From Bryobacterales bacterium (GTDB lineage Bacteria > Acidobacteriota > Terriglobia > Bryobacterales > Bryobacteraceae), in the NCBI GenBank assembly GCA_003166865.1, contig PMUP01000026.1, forward strand, positions 1 through 64,000: 64,000 bases of DNA. Reading direction: 5' to 3'. Positions within the stretch are counted from its first letter, which is position 1; every line of letters starts with the position of its first letter. This document shows positions 17,960-25,663 of this stretch, piece after piece. Below the pieces are notes generated by a model. It was not told the origin of the DNA, did no database searches, and was given only the letters and a program-made list of their open reading frames with translations. The position numbers and the translations under genes are program-made.

Positions 17960-19825
17960 ATGCGAGCAGTATGGAGGTATCCGGTTCTGGCGCTGGTTGT
18001 ATTGGGCGTCTTAGGGATTCCGAATCCGGCGCGCGCCCAAAACGCCGCAGCAAAGTCGGACGAAGACAACAACTTCTTCGAATTGAACATCTACGCAGGT
18101 TATTCCGACTACGCCAAAACCTGGGCTGGCCTGGGGGACAAGATTCTCGAAGGCGCCATCATTGGTGGTCGGGTCTCGGAAAATTTCTGGAATTACGTGG
18201 CTATTGAAGAAGACTTCAACGCGTACTCGTGGAACAAGTTCGACTTCCTGTCAAATCCCCCCGGAGGGCTCCTACTCGGGCCGGCGTTCCCGATCCACAC
18301 GCTCCAGCCTGCCGCGGATGTCGTGTGGCATTTTACGCCGCGTAACCACAAGTTCCGGCCATTCGTCCTGGCTGGCCCCGGCGCGTCATTCGACTTACTG
18401 GGCAAGGACGCGAAATCGTTCGCCAATCTGCCTGCCTCCGCTGGGGTCAGCAACTTTAAGACCGATGAACGTTTTCAAGGCAACTACGGCGGCGGAATCA
18501 AGTACCAGGCGAACAAGTGGTTCGGCATTCGGATAGATTTCCGGGGCTACACCGGGATCGGTCCGCGCTTTAGTCTCCCCACCGGCCCCGCGAATTACGG
18601 CGGCGTCTACATACCCAGGGGCCAACTTCTGGATGGCCTTCAGGCCACTGCCGGCGTTACCCTCTATTTGGGACATCGCGGTGAGCTTCCGGCGCCACCC
18701 CCGCCTCCGCCGCCACCACCACCGCCTGCGCCGCGTGCTCTAGGGGCGCTCAATCCTGGATCCATCACGGCCAGCGCCACTACTGTTTGTCCGGGCGATG
18801 CGGTGCGGTTGAGTTCGAACGCGTCCGATCCCGAGGGTCACCAACTGACGTATCAATGGTCGGTGAACGGCAGCAACCAAGGTGGAGGTGGCGCGCAGTA
18901 CACCTATACGCCCAGCGCATCTGGCGACTACCAGATCGGTTTGCACGTCGTCGACGCGAGCGATGCTTCGCGGTCCGGGAATGCGACCGGGGTATCGATC
19001 CACGCCAATTCCTACAGCGCGCCAGCGGTGAGTGGCGTTACCGCGAACCCATCCACACTGGATCGCGGCCAGACCTCCGCGCTGCACGTTACTGCCGCGG
19101 GTTCCGATTGCAGCGGCAGGTTGACGTATAGTTGGGCGGCGGCCGAAGGCACGGTGTCTGGAAGCGCGCCCGACGCTCAATTCGACTCCAGCTCGGTTGC
19201 CTTCAATGAGGGCGACCGCAGCCGTCCGCAATCCAAGCAAGTGAGGGTGACCGCGACGGTAACCGACAGCAAGGGCGGCTCCGCTAGCGCGTCCACCAAC
19301 GTCACGGTGAATTTCGCCGCCACCATCCGGCACTTCGGCGACATCCTGTTCCCGAAGGACAGCGCGCGCGTCAACAATTGCGGCAAGCGTGTGCTCATTG
19401 AGCAGTTGTATCCGTTGCTCGCCGGCAACCCGAACTTCGATGTCGTCCTGGTTGGCCACATCGATTCCAGCGAAGCGCCCAGCGGCAAGTCCCGCCGGGG
19501 CCGCGATCTGGATAAGAATCGGGTGCTTCAGACCGCCGCGGTGCTGAGCGGTGGCGGCGGCACTTGCAGTTCACTCGATCCATCCCGCATCAAGGGAAGC
19601 TGGGTGGGTGCGACGCAGGACACGCCGTCGTTGCCGACTTCTTGCTCCGTTTCGACCACAGCGCCCACAGAGCGCAGAGGAGCGGCAATCGAAGACAGCA
19701 ACGAAGCCAAGAACCGCCGGGTGGAAATCTGGCTGGTTCCGAAAGGCTTGTCGTTGCCGGCCGCGGCTCGCGACGCCAAGGAACTGCCAGATGCCGACCT
19801 GAAGAAGATCGGCTGCCCGAAGTAA
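17960..19825 (+). CDS. OmpA-like outer-membrane protein with PKD/Ig-type repeats
   Basis: I chose the ATG at 17960 with ribosome site AGAGGAAAGG, giving 621 aa. It has a signal peptide ending ARAQ, an N-terminal beta-barrel-like region (about 25-235), a polyproline linker (PAPPPPPPPP), two Ig/PKD-like domains (about 260-450), and a C-terminal OmpA-like domain beginning near HFGDILFPKDSARVN and ending with NRRVEIWLVPKG. OmpA-C binds peptidoglycan. The barrel plus surface-type repeats suggest an envelope tether. The protein ends in ADLKKIGCPK. Confidence 0.85.
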   Translation: MRAVWRYPVLALVVLGVLGIPNPARAQNAAAKSDEDNNFFELNIYAGYSDYAKTWAGLGDKILEGAIIGGRVSENFWNYVAIEEDFNAYSWNKFDFLSNPPGGLLLGPAFPIHTLQPAADVVWHFTPRNHKFRPFVLAGPGASFDLLGKDAKSFANLPASAGVSNFKTDERFQGNYGGGIKYQANKWFGIRIDFRGYTGIGPRFSLPTGPANYGGVYIPRGQLLDGLQATAGVTLYLGHRGELPAPPPPPPPPPPPAPRALGALNPGSITASATTVCPGDAVRLSSNASDPEGHQLTYQWSVNGSNQGGGGAQYTYTPSASGDYQIGLHVVDASDASRSGNATGVSIHANSYSAPAVSGVTANPSTLDRGQTSALHVTAAGSDCSGRLTYSWAAAEGTVSGSAPDAQFDSSSVAFNEGDRSRPQSKQVRVTATVTDSKGGSASASTNVTVNFAATIRHFGDILFPKDSARVNNCGKRVLIEQLYPLLAGNPNFDVVLVGHIDSSEAPSGKSRRGRDLDKNRVLQTAAVLSGGGGTCSSLDPSRIKGSWVGATQDTPSLPTSCSVSTTAPTERRGAAIEDSNEAKNRRVEIWLVPKGLSLPAAARDAKELPDADLKKIGCPK

Positions 19826-19844
19826 AATAGAGGTAGTTTTCCAG

Positions 19845-19876
19845 CGCCGGGTGCTTAACCGCACTCGGCGTTTTTT
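19845..19876 (+). terminator. Rho-independent terminator after the OmpA-like gene
   Basis: A 10-bp stem (CGCCGGGTGC with GCACTCGGCG, one G-T wobble), a 6-nt loop and a run of six T's at 19871-19876. It lies 20 bp after the stop of the plus-strand OmpA-like gene and at the end of the convergent Uma2 gene. Confidence 0.85.
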
Positions 19877-20426
19877 ATTTGGGCCAGACGGCCGCGAGAT
19901 CGACGGATGCTTCCGGGAAGCGTGAGGGCTTTAGTTGGCCTTCCCGCAGCAGTGAGGTTGTGGCCAGGCGTCCGTCGCCCTTAAGGAGCAGGACTTCCAC
20001 CGTTTGGGCCTCGGGCGAGACAACCCACACTTCGGGCACGCCGAGGCTTTCGTAATCTTGCAGTTTTTCGGCGCGCTCCGAGCGCGTGTTGGCAGGGGAA
20101 AGCACCTCCACCACCAGTTCCGGCGCGGAATGAATGTAGCCGTCGTGCTCGACGATGCGATCGGCATGGAAGACCGCCAAATCCGGCACTCGCACAGCCA
20201 AGACCTCGCGCCGGACAACCAGCCCGAAGACGGAAGTCGCTACATGCGTTGCCTCAGGATCCAATCGCGCTCTGAGCTGGCGCGCTAATGCCTCGACAAC
20301 GCGAGTATGGTTCCATCTATTTGGCGGCATCTTGCGGATCTCACAATTGACGACCTCCTCCACGCCTTCCACCTCCGGAAGCGTGAGCCATTCTTCGTAC
20401 GTAAGCGTCTTGGAACTTGTCGCCAT
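19875..20426 (-). CDS. Uma2-family (DUF820) restriction-endonuclease-fold protein, intact copy
   Basis: A 183-aa protein of normal family length. It shows the Uma2 pattern: LTYEEWLTLPE, VPDLAVF, then PELVVEVLSPANTRSERAEKLQDYESLGVPEVWVV, with the PD-(D/E)xK-type Asp, Glu and Lys. These proteins are widespread and their biological role is poorly defined. Many come in paralogous sets, and the next gene to the right is a close paralogue, almost identical over its 3' half. Confidence 0.85.
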   Translation of the reverse strand: MATSSKTLTYEEWLTLPEVEGVEEVVNCEIRKMPPNRWNHTRVVEALARQLRARLDPEATHVATSVFGLVVRREVLAVRVPDLAVFHADRIVEHDGYIHSAPELVVEVLSPANTRSERAEKLQDYESLGVPEVWVVSPEAQTVEVLLLKGDGRLATTSLLREGQLKPSRFPEASVDLAAVWPK

Positions 20427-20432
20427 GGGCTG

Positions 20433-20965
20433 CTATTTGGGCCAGATGGCCGCGATCTCGACGGATGCTTCCGGAAAGCGTGTGGGTTTCAGTTGGCCTT
20501 CCCGCAGCAGTGAGGTCGTGGCCAGGCGTCCGTCGCCCTTAAGGAGCAGGACTTCCACCGTTTGGGCCTCGGGCAAGACAACCCACACTTCGGGCACGCC
20601 GAGGCTTTCGTAATCTTGCAGTTTTTCGGCGCGCTCCGAGCGCGTGTTGGCCGGGGAAAGCACTTCGACCACCAGTTCCGGCGGGGAGTGAATGTAGCCG
20701 TCGTGCTCGACGACGTTGCTTCGAATGAAAACGGCGATGTCCGGAACCCGCGTGGTCAGCGATTCCTTGCGGATCACCAGCCCGAAGCGGTCCGGCGATC
20801 CACTTGTGCCTTTAGCAGGTCGGCAAGGTTTTCGACAATATCTGCATGAATAATTTTATTTGGCGGCATCTTGCAGATCTCACCATTGACGACCTCCTCC
20901 ACGCCTTCCACCTCCGGAAGCGTGAGCCATTCTTCGTATGTGAGCATTTTGGAAGTTGTCGCCAT
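20433..20965 (-). pseudogene. Uma2-family gene, tandem copy broken by a frameshift
   Basis: The 5' part (from the ATG at 20965) reads MATTSKMLTYEEWLTLPE and stops at about 20774 after DRRTASGW. The 3' part (20777-20433) resumes in another frame with FGLVIRK..VPDIAVF and ends EIAAIWPK. Compared with the intact neighbour, 19 nt are missing around 20780-20795, which shifts the frame between the helix and the catalytic core. The 3' half could still be translated from an internal GTG at 20777 (114 aa). The two copies share nearly identical DNA downstream of the lesion, so the duplication or a conversion is recent. Confidence 0.8.
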
Positions 20966-20999
20966 GCGGGTGACCCTTTCCCTTAGTGTACGATGAGCG

Positions 21000-22229
21000 A
21001 TGAACTACTCCGAATCCGTTCAATATCTGTACTCGCTGGGCAACGAAGTTCTGACCGCCAAGCTGGGACTCGATCGGATCTCGGCGCTGCTGGAAGCTCT
21101 CGGCAATCCGCATCGCGCAGGCCGGTGGATTCACGTCGCCGGCACCAACGGCAAAGGTTCCACCAGCGCCATGATCGAGGCCGGACTGCGCGCCACCGGG
21201 ATTCGAACCGGCCTATACATTTCACCCCATTTGGCAGAGCCAACCGAGCGCATTCAAATCGCCGGCCTTCCGGTCAGCCGGGAGCAGTTCGCCGTCGCCT
21301 TCGCGCGTGTGCATGAGACGGCCGAGCGCATGCTGGCCTCGGGAGCGCTCGACATGCATCCGACCTACTTCGAAACGGTGACCGCGATGGCATTCGTACT
21401 CTTCGCGGCTGAAAAAGTACACACGGCGGTTCTGGAAGTGGGGCTGGGCGGCCGTCTGGACGCCACCAATGTCGTGGCGCCGGAGCTGTGTGTGATTACG
21501 CCGATCGATTTCGATCACCAGATGTTTCTCGGCGATACGATCGAGCAGATTGCCGCGGAGAAGGCCGGGATCTTGAAGCCGGGCGTGCCCGCTGTCTTCG
21601 CCGAGCAGCGTCCGGAAGCCGAACGTGTGTTGCGAGCGCACGCGCGGGGGCCCTACACGTTCTCGCGCGACTGGGCCATCACCGATCTTGCGCTGGACGC
21701 TCGCGGCAGCCGCTTTTGTTTGCGCGGCGTTCCGGTCACGTGCCCGCTCGCCGGGGAGCATCAAGTGGAAAACGCGCGCGTGGCTGCGCTAGCGCTCACC
21801 GAGCTCGGCGTATCGCCAGAAGGAATCGCCGCGACGCGCTGGCCAGCCCGGCTGGAACATGTTTCCGAACAGCCTGAGATCTTGATCGATGGCGCCCACA
21901 ACCCGGCGGGAGTTCGTGCGCTGGTCGCCTACATTCGCCGCTTCTATGTGGGGCGGCGCCGCATTTGGATCGTGTATGGCGCGCTGCGGGACAAAGCCGT
22001 CGCCGAGATGGCGTCGATGCTGTTTCCACTGGCCGATCGCTTGATCGTGACCGCGCCAGCGAATGCGCGGGCGATGCCGCCGGAAGACATCCCCGCACCG
22101 GGTGCTCGCATAACGTACTCGATCGCCGAGGCCATTGGGCTTCTTGATGATGCGGGTCCGGAAGACGCCGTTTTCATCACCGGTTCGCTCTATTTGGCCG
22201 GAGAGGCGCGGGCGCTCCTCGTAAAATAG
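21000..22229 (+). CDS. folC: Folylpolyglutamate synthase / dihydrofolate synthase
   Basis: A 409-aa Mur-ligase-family enzyme that adds glutamate to folates, and often also makes dihydrofolate from dihydropteroate. The P-loop GTNGKGSTSAM lies near residues 49-59. ISPHL (residues 74-78), the omega-loop region and the second-domain motif LIDGAHNPAG are present. Length is normal for FolC. It diverges from the Uma2 pair by 34 bp, and the acyltransferase gene follows after 20 bp on the same strand. Confidence 0.93.
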   Translation: MNYSESVQYLYSLGNEVLTAKLGLDRISALLEALGNPHRAGRWIHVAGTNGKGSTSAMIEAGLRATGIRTGLYISPHLAEPTERIQIAGLPVSREQFAVAFARVHETAERMLASGALDMHPTYFETVTAMAFVLFAAEKVHTAVLEVGLGGRLDATNVVAPELCVITPIDFDHQMFLGDTIEQIAAEKAGILKPGVPAVFAEQRPEAERVLRAHARGPYTFSRDWAITDLALDARGSRFCLRGVPVTCPLAGEHQVENARVAALALTELGVSPEGIAATRWPARLEHVSEQPEILIDGAHNPAGVRALVAYIRRFYVGRRRIWIVYGALRDKAVAEMASMLFPLADRLIVTAPANARAMPPEDIPAPGARITYSIAEAIGLLDDAGPEDAVFITGSLYLAGEARALLVK

Positions 22230-22249
22230 GACCTCGTAGAATAAAGTCA

Positions 22250-22975
22250 GTGTCTTTTCTCCGAGCGTACGTCATCACGGCCCCGCTCATTGTCCTCTCC
22301 ACCATGGGCTTCGGTCTGGTGAGCCTGGTGATCTCCCTGTTTGAAGCGAGCGGGCGCAAGCAAATCGCGGTAGCGCGAGCTTGGGCGCGGTGCTTGCTCT
22401 GGGTGAGCGGAGTAAAGGTGAAAGTGGAAGGCTTGGAGAAAATCGCGCCTGGCGGAAGCTACGTTTTCGTTTCCAATCATCTCAGCTACATGGACACCCC
22501 GGTTATTCTCGCAAACATTCCGGACTTCCGATTTCTCGCCAAGAGCGGCCTGTTCAAAATTCCGCTGCTTGGAACCCACTTGACCACCGCCGGCCACATC
22601 CCCGTTCCGCGAGGCGACGCACGAGCGGCGGTGAGGACCATGACTACCGCAGCCCAGATAATCCGCGAGCGTGGCATTTCGGTCCTCATTTTTCCGGAAG
22701 GCGGCCGATCGCAAACCGGCGAGCTGGCGCCCTTCCAGGAAGGGGCGGCTTACATCGCAATTCGCGCCGGAGCCCCGCTGGTTCCGATCGCCTTGCAAGG
22801 AACGCGCGAGGTGCTTCCTTTCGGTTCGGGACAGGTGCGCAGCGGATCGGTGACCATGCGCATTGGCAATCCGATTCCGACCGATCAAGTCCAATTACGC
22901 GATCGCGGCCGTATCACCGCCGAGCTGCGCGAACGCATTGTCAGCATGCTCGACCAACAGCCCATCCACGCTTAG
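22250..22975 (+). CDS. plsC: 1-acyl-sn-glycerol-3-phosphate acyltransferase
   Basis: A 241-aa PlsC-family enzyme converting lysophosphatidate to phosphatidate at the inner membrane. The catalytic HX4D motif is in SNHLSYMDTP, the substrate motif is FPEGGRS, and an N-terminal hydrophobic helix anchors it. The GTG start is 20 bp downstream of folC, so the two are probably co-transcribed. It ends back to back with the convergent S41 peptidase gene, with no base between the two stop codons. Confidence 0.92.
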   Translation: MSFLRAYVITAPLIVLSTMGFGLVSLVISLFEASGRKQIAVARAWARCLLWVSGVKVKVEGLEKIAPGGSYVFVSNHLSYMDTPVILANIPDFRFLAKSGLFKIPLLGTHLTTAGHIPVPRGDARAAVRTMTTAAQIIRERGISVLIFPEGGRSQTGELAPFQEGAAYIAIRAGAPLVPIALQGTREVLPFGSGQVRSGSVTMRIGNPIPTDQVQLRDRGRITAELRERIVSMLDQQPIHA

Positions 22976-24298
22976 CTATTTGGTGGCTGGCTTACGGCTT
23001 TCAATCCAGGCCACCGCAGCGTCCAAGGCGGGATCCTGTCCGGCTAGCAGCGCCTCTCGCGTGATGGGCGTTTCAACATCGGGCGTAACGCCAAGGCCTT
23101 CCAGCGGCTGGCCGCCTTCGGAAATATAGTTCGCGATGGCGTACTGAAATCCATCGCCATCGGGTAGCTTTTCGAACAACGATGGCAGGGCCGCGCCGGC
23201 CGTGTGGGTTCCGAAGATGCGTGCGCGCCCCAGATCCTTCAACCCTTCCGCCATGATTTCCGACGTGGACGCTGAAGCGCCATCCACCAGGATCGCAAGC
23301 GGCCCGGCGAACGTGGTCAGCCGAGGATTGACGACGAACTTGATCGTGTCGTCGCGCAGATACAGCGTGCCGAGTTTTTGGTCCGGCTGCGCGATGAACC
23401 AGCCCGCCATGCCCATGGCCATGATCCCGATGCCGCCCGGATTACCGCGCAGATCGACGATGAAGCCGTCGCACTTTTGACAGGATTGCACAGCTTCACC
23501 GAACGAGGTCATGAGCCGCTGGGGATCGAGGAAAGCGTTAAAGGCCACGTAGCCGATGGCGCCGCCGCCGGCGCGCCCTCCTCCGACTTGGCCGCCTCCA
23601 ATTTGCGATGCGTTGAACCAAACGTGCATCGGAGTCAGGTAGCCGAACTGCACCAGGTCGCCCTTCGGGTTTGCCTGCGCAAGCGCCTTGCTGATATGCT
23701 GGCCGGCGCCGTCAACGAACTCGACTGCGATGGATTCAGCCGCGTCGCTACTTAGGCGCGCCAAGATTGTCCGGCGCAGCATGAGATCGCGCAGCGTTGA
23801 GCCAGCATACGTTTCGTTCAGCTTAGCCACAACGGGGGCGAGTTCGGCGCCGGCGATCGTCAGGATCTCCCAGCCCAGGCGGACGCCTTGCGCCGCGGCC
23901 GAAGAACCGGGTTCCACGGATGTCACCAGCACCTGAGCACCGATAACACGAACATCGATTCCGGTGGTCACATCACCCGCGTGCGATGCGTCCACATTCG
24001 AATACAGATCGGCGGGAACTATGCCGAAATGGGTCTGGTGCAGGCGCGCGAGCATCTGGCTCATCACCGCGCGCACGGCGTCCATGCTGTCGGCAGCTTC
24101 AATCTTTGGCTTGAACTCGTCGTGAATCGCCTGCCAATCCAGACCGCCCGGCTTGGTCTGCCAGTGCTTGTCGCGGATCGCCGTCCACACATACTCAAAG
24201 GATTGGAGGCTGAGCTGGCGCTGCTCCCCAGTAAGCTCGGCGCACATCGAATCGGCGGTTAGGATGGCGAGCGCGAGGGCCGTAACAGCGCGGATCAT
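22976..24298 (-). CDS. Exported S41-family (tail-specific-like) peptidase
   Basis: A 440-aa protein with a signal peptide (to about residue 20), an N-terminal helical domain, a PDZ-like segment (GIDVRVIGAQVLVTSVEPGSSAA) and the S41 protease core. The nucleophile Ser is in DGASASTSEIMAEGL. The usual Lys of the CtpA Ser-Lys dyad (GxKTFGKG) is not present: the equivalent reads FGTHTAGAA. Activity may therefore rely on another base or be altered. A Gly-rich insert (GGGQVGGGRAGGG) is unusual. It is the last gene of the cmk operon. Confidence 0.85.
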   Translation of the reverse strand: MIRAVTALALAILTADSMCAELTGEQRQLSLQSFEYVWTAIRDKHWQTKPGGLDWQAIHDEFKPKIEAADSMDAVRAVMSQMLARLHQTHFGIVPADLYSNVDASHAGDVTTGIDVRVIGAQVLVTSVEPGSSAAAQGVRLGWEILTIAGAELAPVVAKLNETYAGSTLRDLMLRRTILARLSSDAAESIAVEFVDGAGQHISKALAQANPKGDLVQFGYLTPMHVWFNASQIGGGQVGGGRAGGGAIGYVAFNAFLDPQRLMTSFGEAVQSCQKCDGFIVDLRGNPGGIGIMAMGMAGWFIAQPDQKLGTLYLRDDTIKFVVNPRLTTFAGPLAILVDGASASTSEIMAEGLKDLGRARIFGTHTAGAALPSLFEKLPDGDGFQYAIANYISEGGQPLEGLGVTPDVETPITREALLAGQDPALDAAVAWIESRKPATK

Positions 24299-24305
24299 TG
24301 GGTAA

Positions 24306-24947
24306 TTATTGTTTCTCGAGAACTTTGGCGCCCAGCGCGCCGCCGATGATGGGCAGCGCCGTAAAAATGACGAAGAACAGCATCAAATAGAACACCACCA
24401 GTCCGGCAATCATGCCTGGGTTGCTCAAATACTGCTGGATCATATCCGCGCGAGCATCGTTGGCGGGAAACTGGCTGCGGAATTGTTTTACAAGGCCCCC
24501 CTGGCTGGAGAGAGCCACCATCGCGACTGTGAACAATACAGTGACTAGCGTGAACGAGAAAATACCGGTGATCCAGCCCATGCGCACGCCACTGCGGATG
24601 GTGAGAGTCTGACCGGTCCGGCGGCTATAAAGGAACACCGCCAAGAATCCGGCGGCGAGAAAAGCGAGCGGCAGGCGCACAAACGGCAGGGGAATGGGAA
24701 AGAGGGAGATCATCACCGCGCCCATGGCCGCGATGAACCCGATGCGCACTGCCAAGCCGTTGTGAAAACCAATATCGGCCGGGAAACGAGCCACCTGTGG
24801 TTGCTCCGCGAGCGCCGGGGGCTGGAGGGTTGGCTCGGGCTCGACCTCCTCTGCCGCGGGCATGTAGTCGTACTGCGGCTTCGCGCACTTGTGGCAGAAA
24901 CGGGCATCCGGCGGTAATTGGGCTCCACAGGTGCAGAATTCAGGCAC
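24306..24947 (-). CDS. Zinc-ribbon membrane protein (213 aa)
   Basis: An N-terminal zinc ribbon (C-x-C-x10-C-x2-C in FCTCGAQLPPDARFCHKCAKP) is followed by a Pro/Glu-rich linker and about four membrane helices: two close together near 65-110, one near 125-150 and one near 180-205. It is a common architecture without known function. It lies between cmk (26 bp) and the S41 peptidase (7 bp), all on one strand. Confidence 0.75.
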   Translation of the reverse strand: MPEFCTCGAQLPPDARFCHKCAKPQYDYMPAAEEVEPEPTLQPPALAEQPQVARFPADIGFHNGLAVRIGFIAAMGAVMISLFPIPLPFVRLPLAFLAAGFLAVFLYSRRTGQTLTIRSGVRMGWITGIFSFTLVTVLFTVAMVALSSQGGLVKQFRSQFPANDARADMIQQYLSNPGMIAGLVVFYLMLFFVIFTALPIIGGALGAKVLEKQ

Positions 24948-24973
24948 GACTTAAGTTTGACACACGCCGTGCT

Positions 24974-25648
24974 TCACTGAGTTCGTTCCCGGCCATTCGA
25001 AGTGCGATCGCGAATGATTTTCAAGATAACCGCTTCCACTTCCTCGATGCCGAGGCCGGTGGTATCGACGTAAACGGCGTCGGGGGCCTGGACGAGAGGC
25101 GACTCGGCGCGCCCGCGGTCTCGCTGATCCCGCTCGCGAATCTGCCGCTCCACGATCTCGGGCGGTAGCGCAACTTCATTGGCCCGGCGCGTGGCGCGCT
25201 CCTCTGGAATAGCATCCAGAAAAATCTTGACCGTCGCGTCGGGAAACACGACGGTGCCGATGTCGCGGCCTTCCATGACGATCGACACTTGTTCTCCAAT
25301 CTCGCGCTGCTTCTGTACCAGCGCCCGGCGCACTGCGGGCACCAGCGACACCTCAGACGCAGCCTGGCTGACTTCGGGAGTCCGAATGGCGCTGGTGACG
25401 TCTTCGTCGTTCAGCAACACGGCGCCGCCGCCCGGCGCGAACTCGATGTGGGCCGCATTGGCGAGCTGTTCCAGCCGGTGCATATCCGAAAGAGCGACGT
25501 TCGCGCGCAGGGCCCATAAAGCCACGGCGCGATACATGGCGCCTGAGTCGACGTACACGTACCCCAACTTCGCCGCGATGCGGCGGGCGAGCGTGCTTTT
25601 GCCGGCGCCGGCTGGGCCGTCGATCGCAATCGTAATCCTCTTGGTCAA
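24974..25648 (-). CDS. cmk: Cytidylate kinase
   Basis: A 224-aa enzyme that phosphorylates CMP and dCMP. The P-loop GPAGAGKSTLARR lies at residues 11-23. SGAMYRAVALWA, EGRDIGTVVFPDA and RATRRANE are standard Cmk motifs. Length is normal. It diverges from the addB-like gene by only 15 bp, so the two promoters must overlap or lie inside the coding regions. Confidence 0.94.
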   Translation of the reverse strand: MTKRITIAIDGPAGAGKSTLARRIAAKLGYVYVDSGAMYRAVALWALRANVALSDMHRLEQLANAAHIEFAPGGGAVLLNDEDVTSAIRTPEVSQAASEVSLVPAVRRALVQKQREIGEQVSIVMEGRDIGTVVFPDATVKIFLDAIPEERATRRANEVALPPEIVERQIRERDQRDRGRAESPLVQAPDAVYVDTTGLGIEEVEAVILKIIRDRTSNGRERTQ

Positions 25649-25663
25649 ATATCATGAAAGCAC

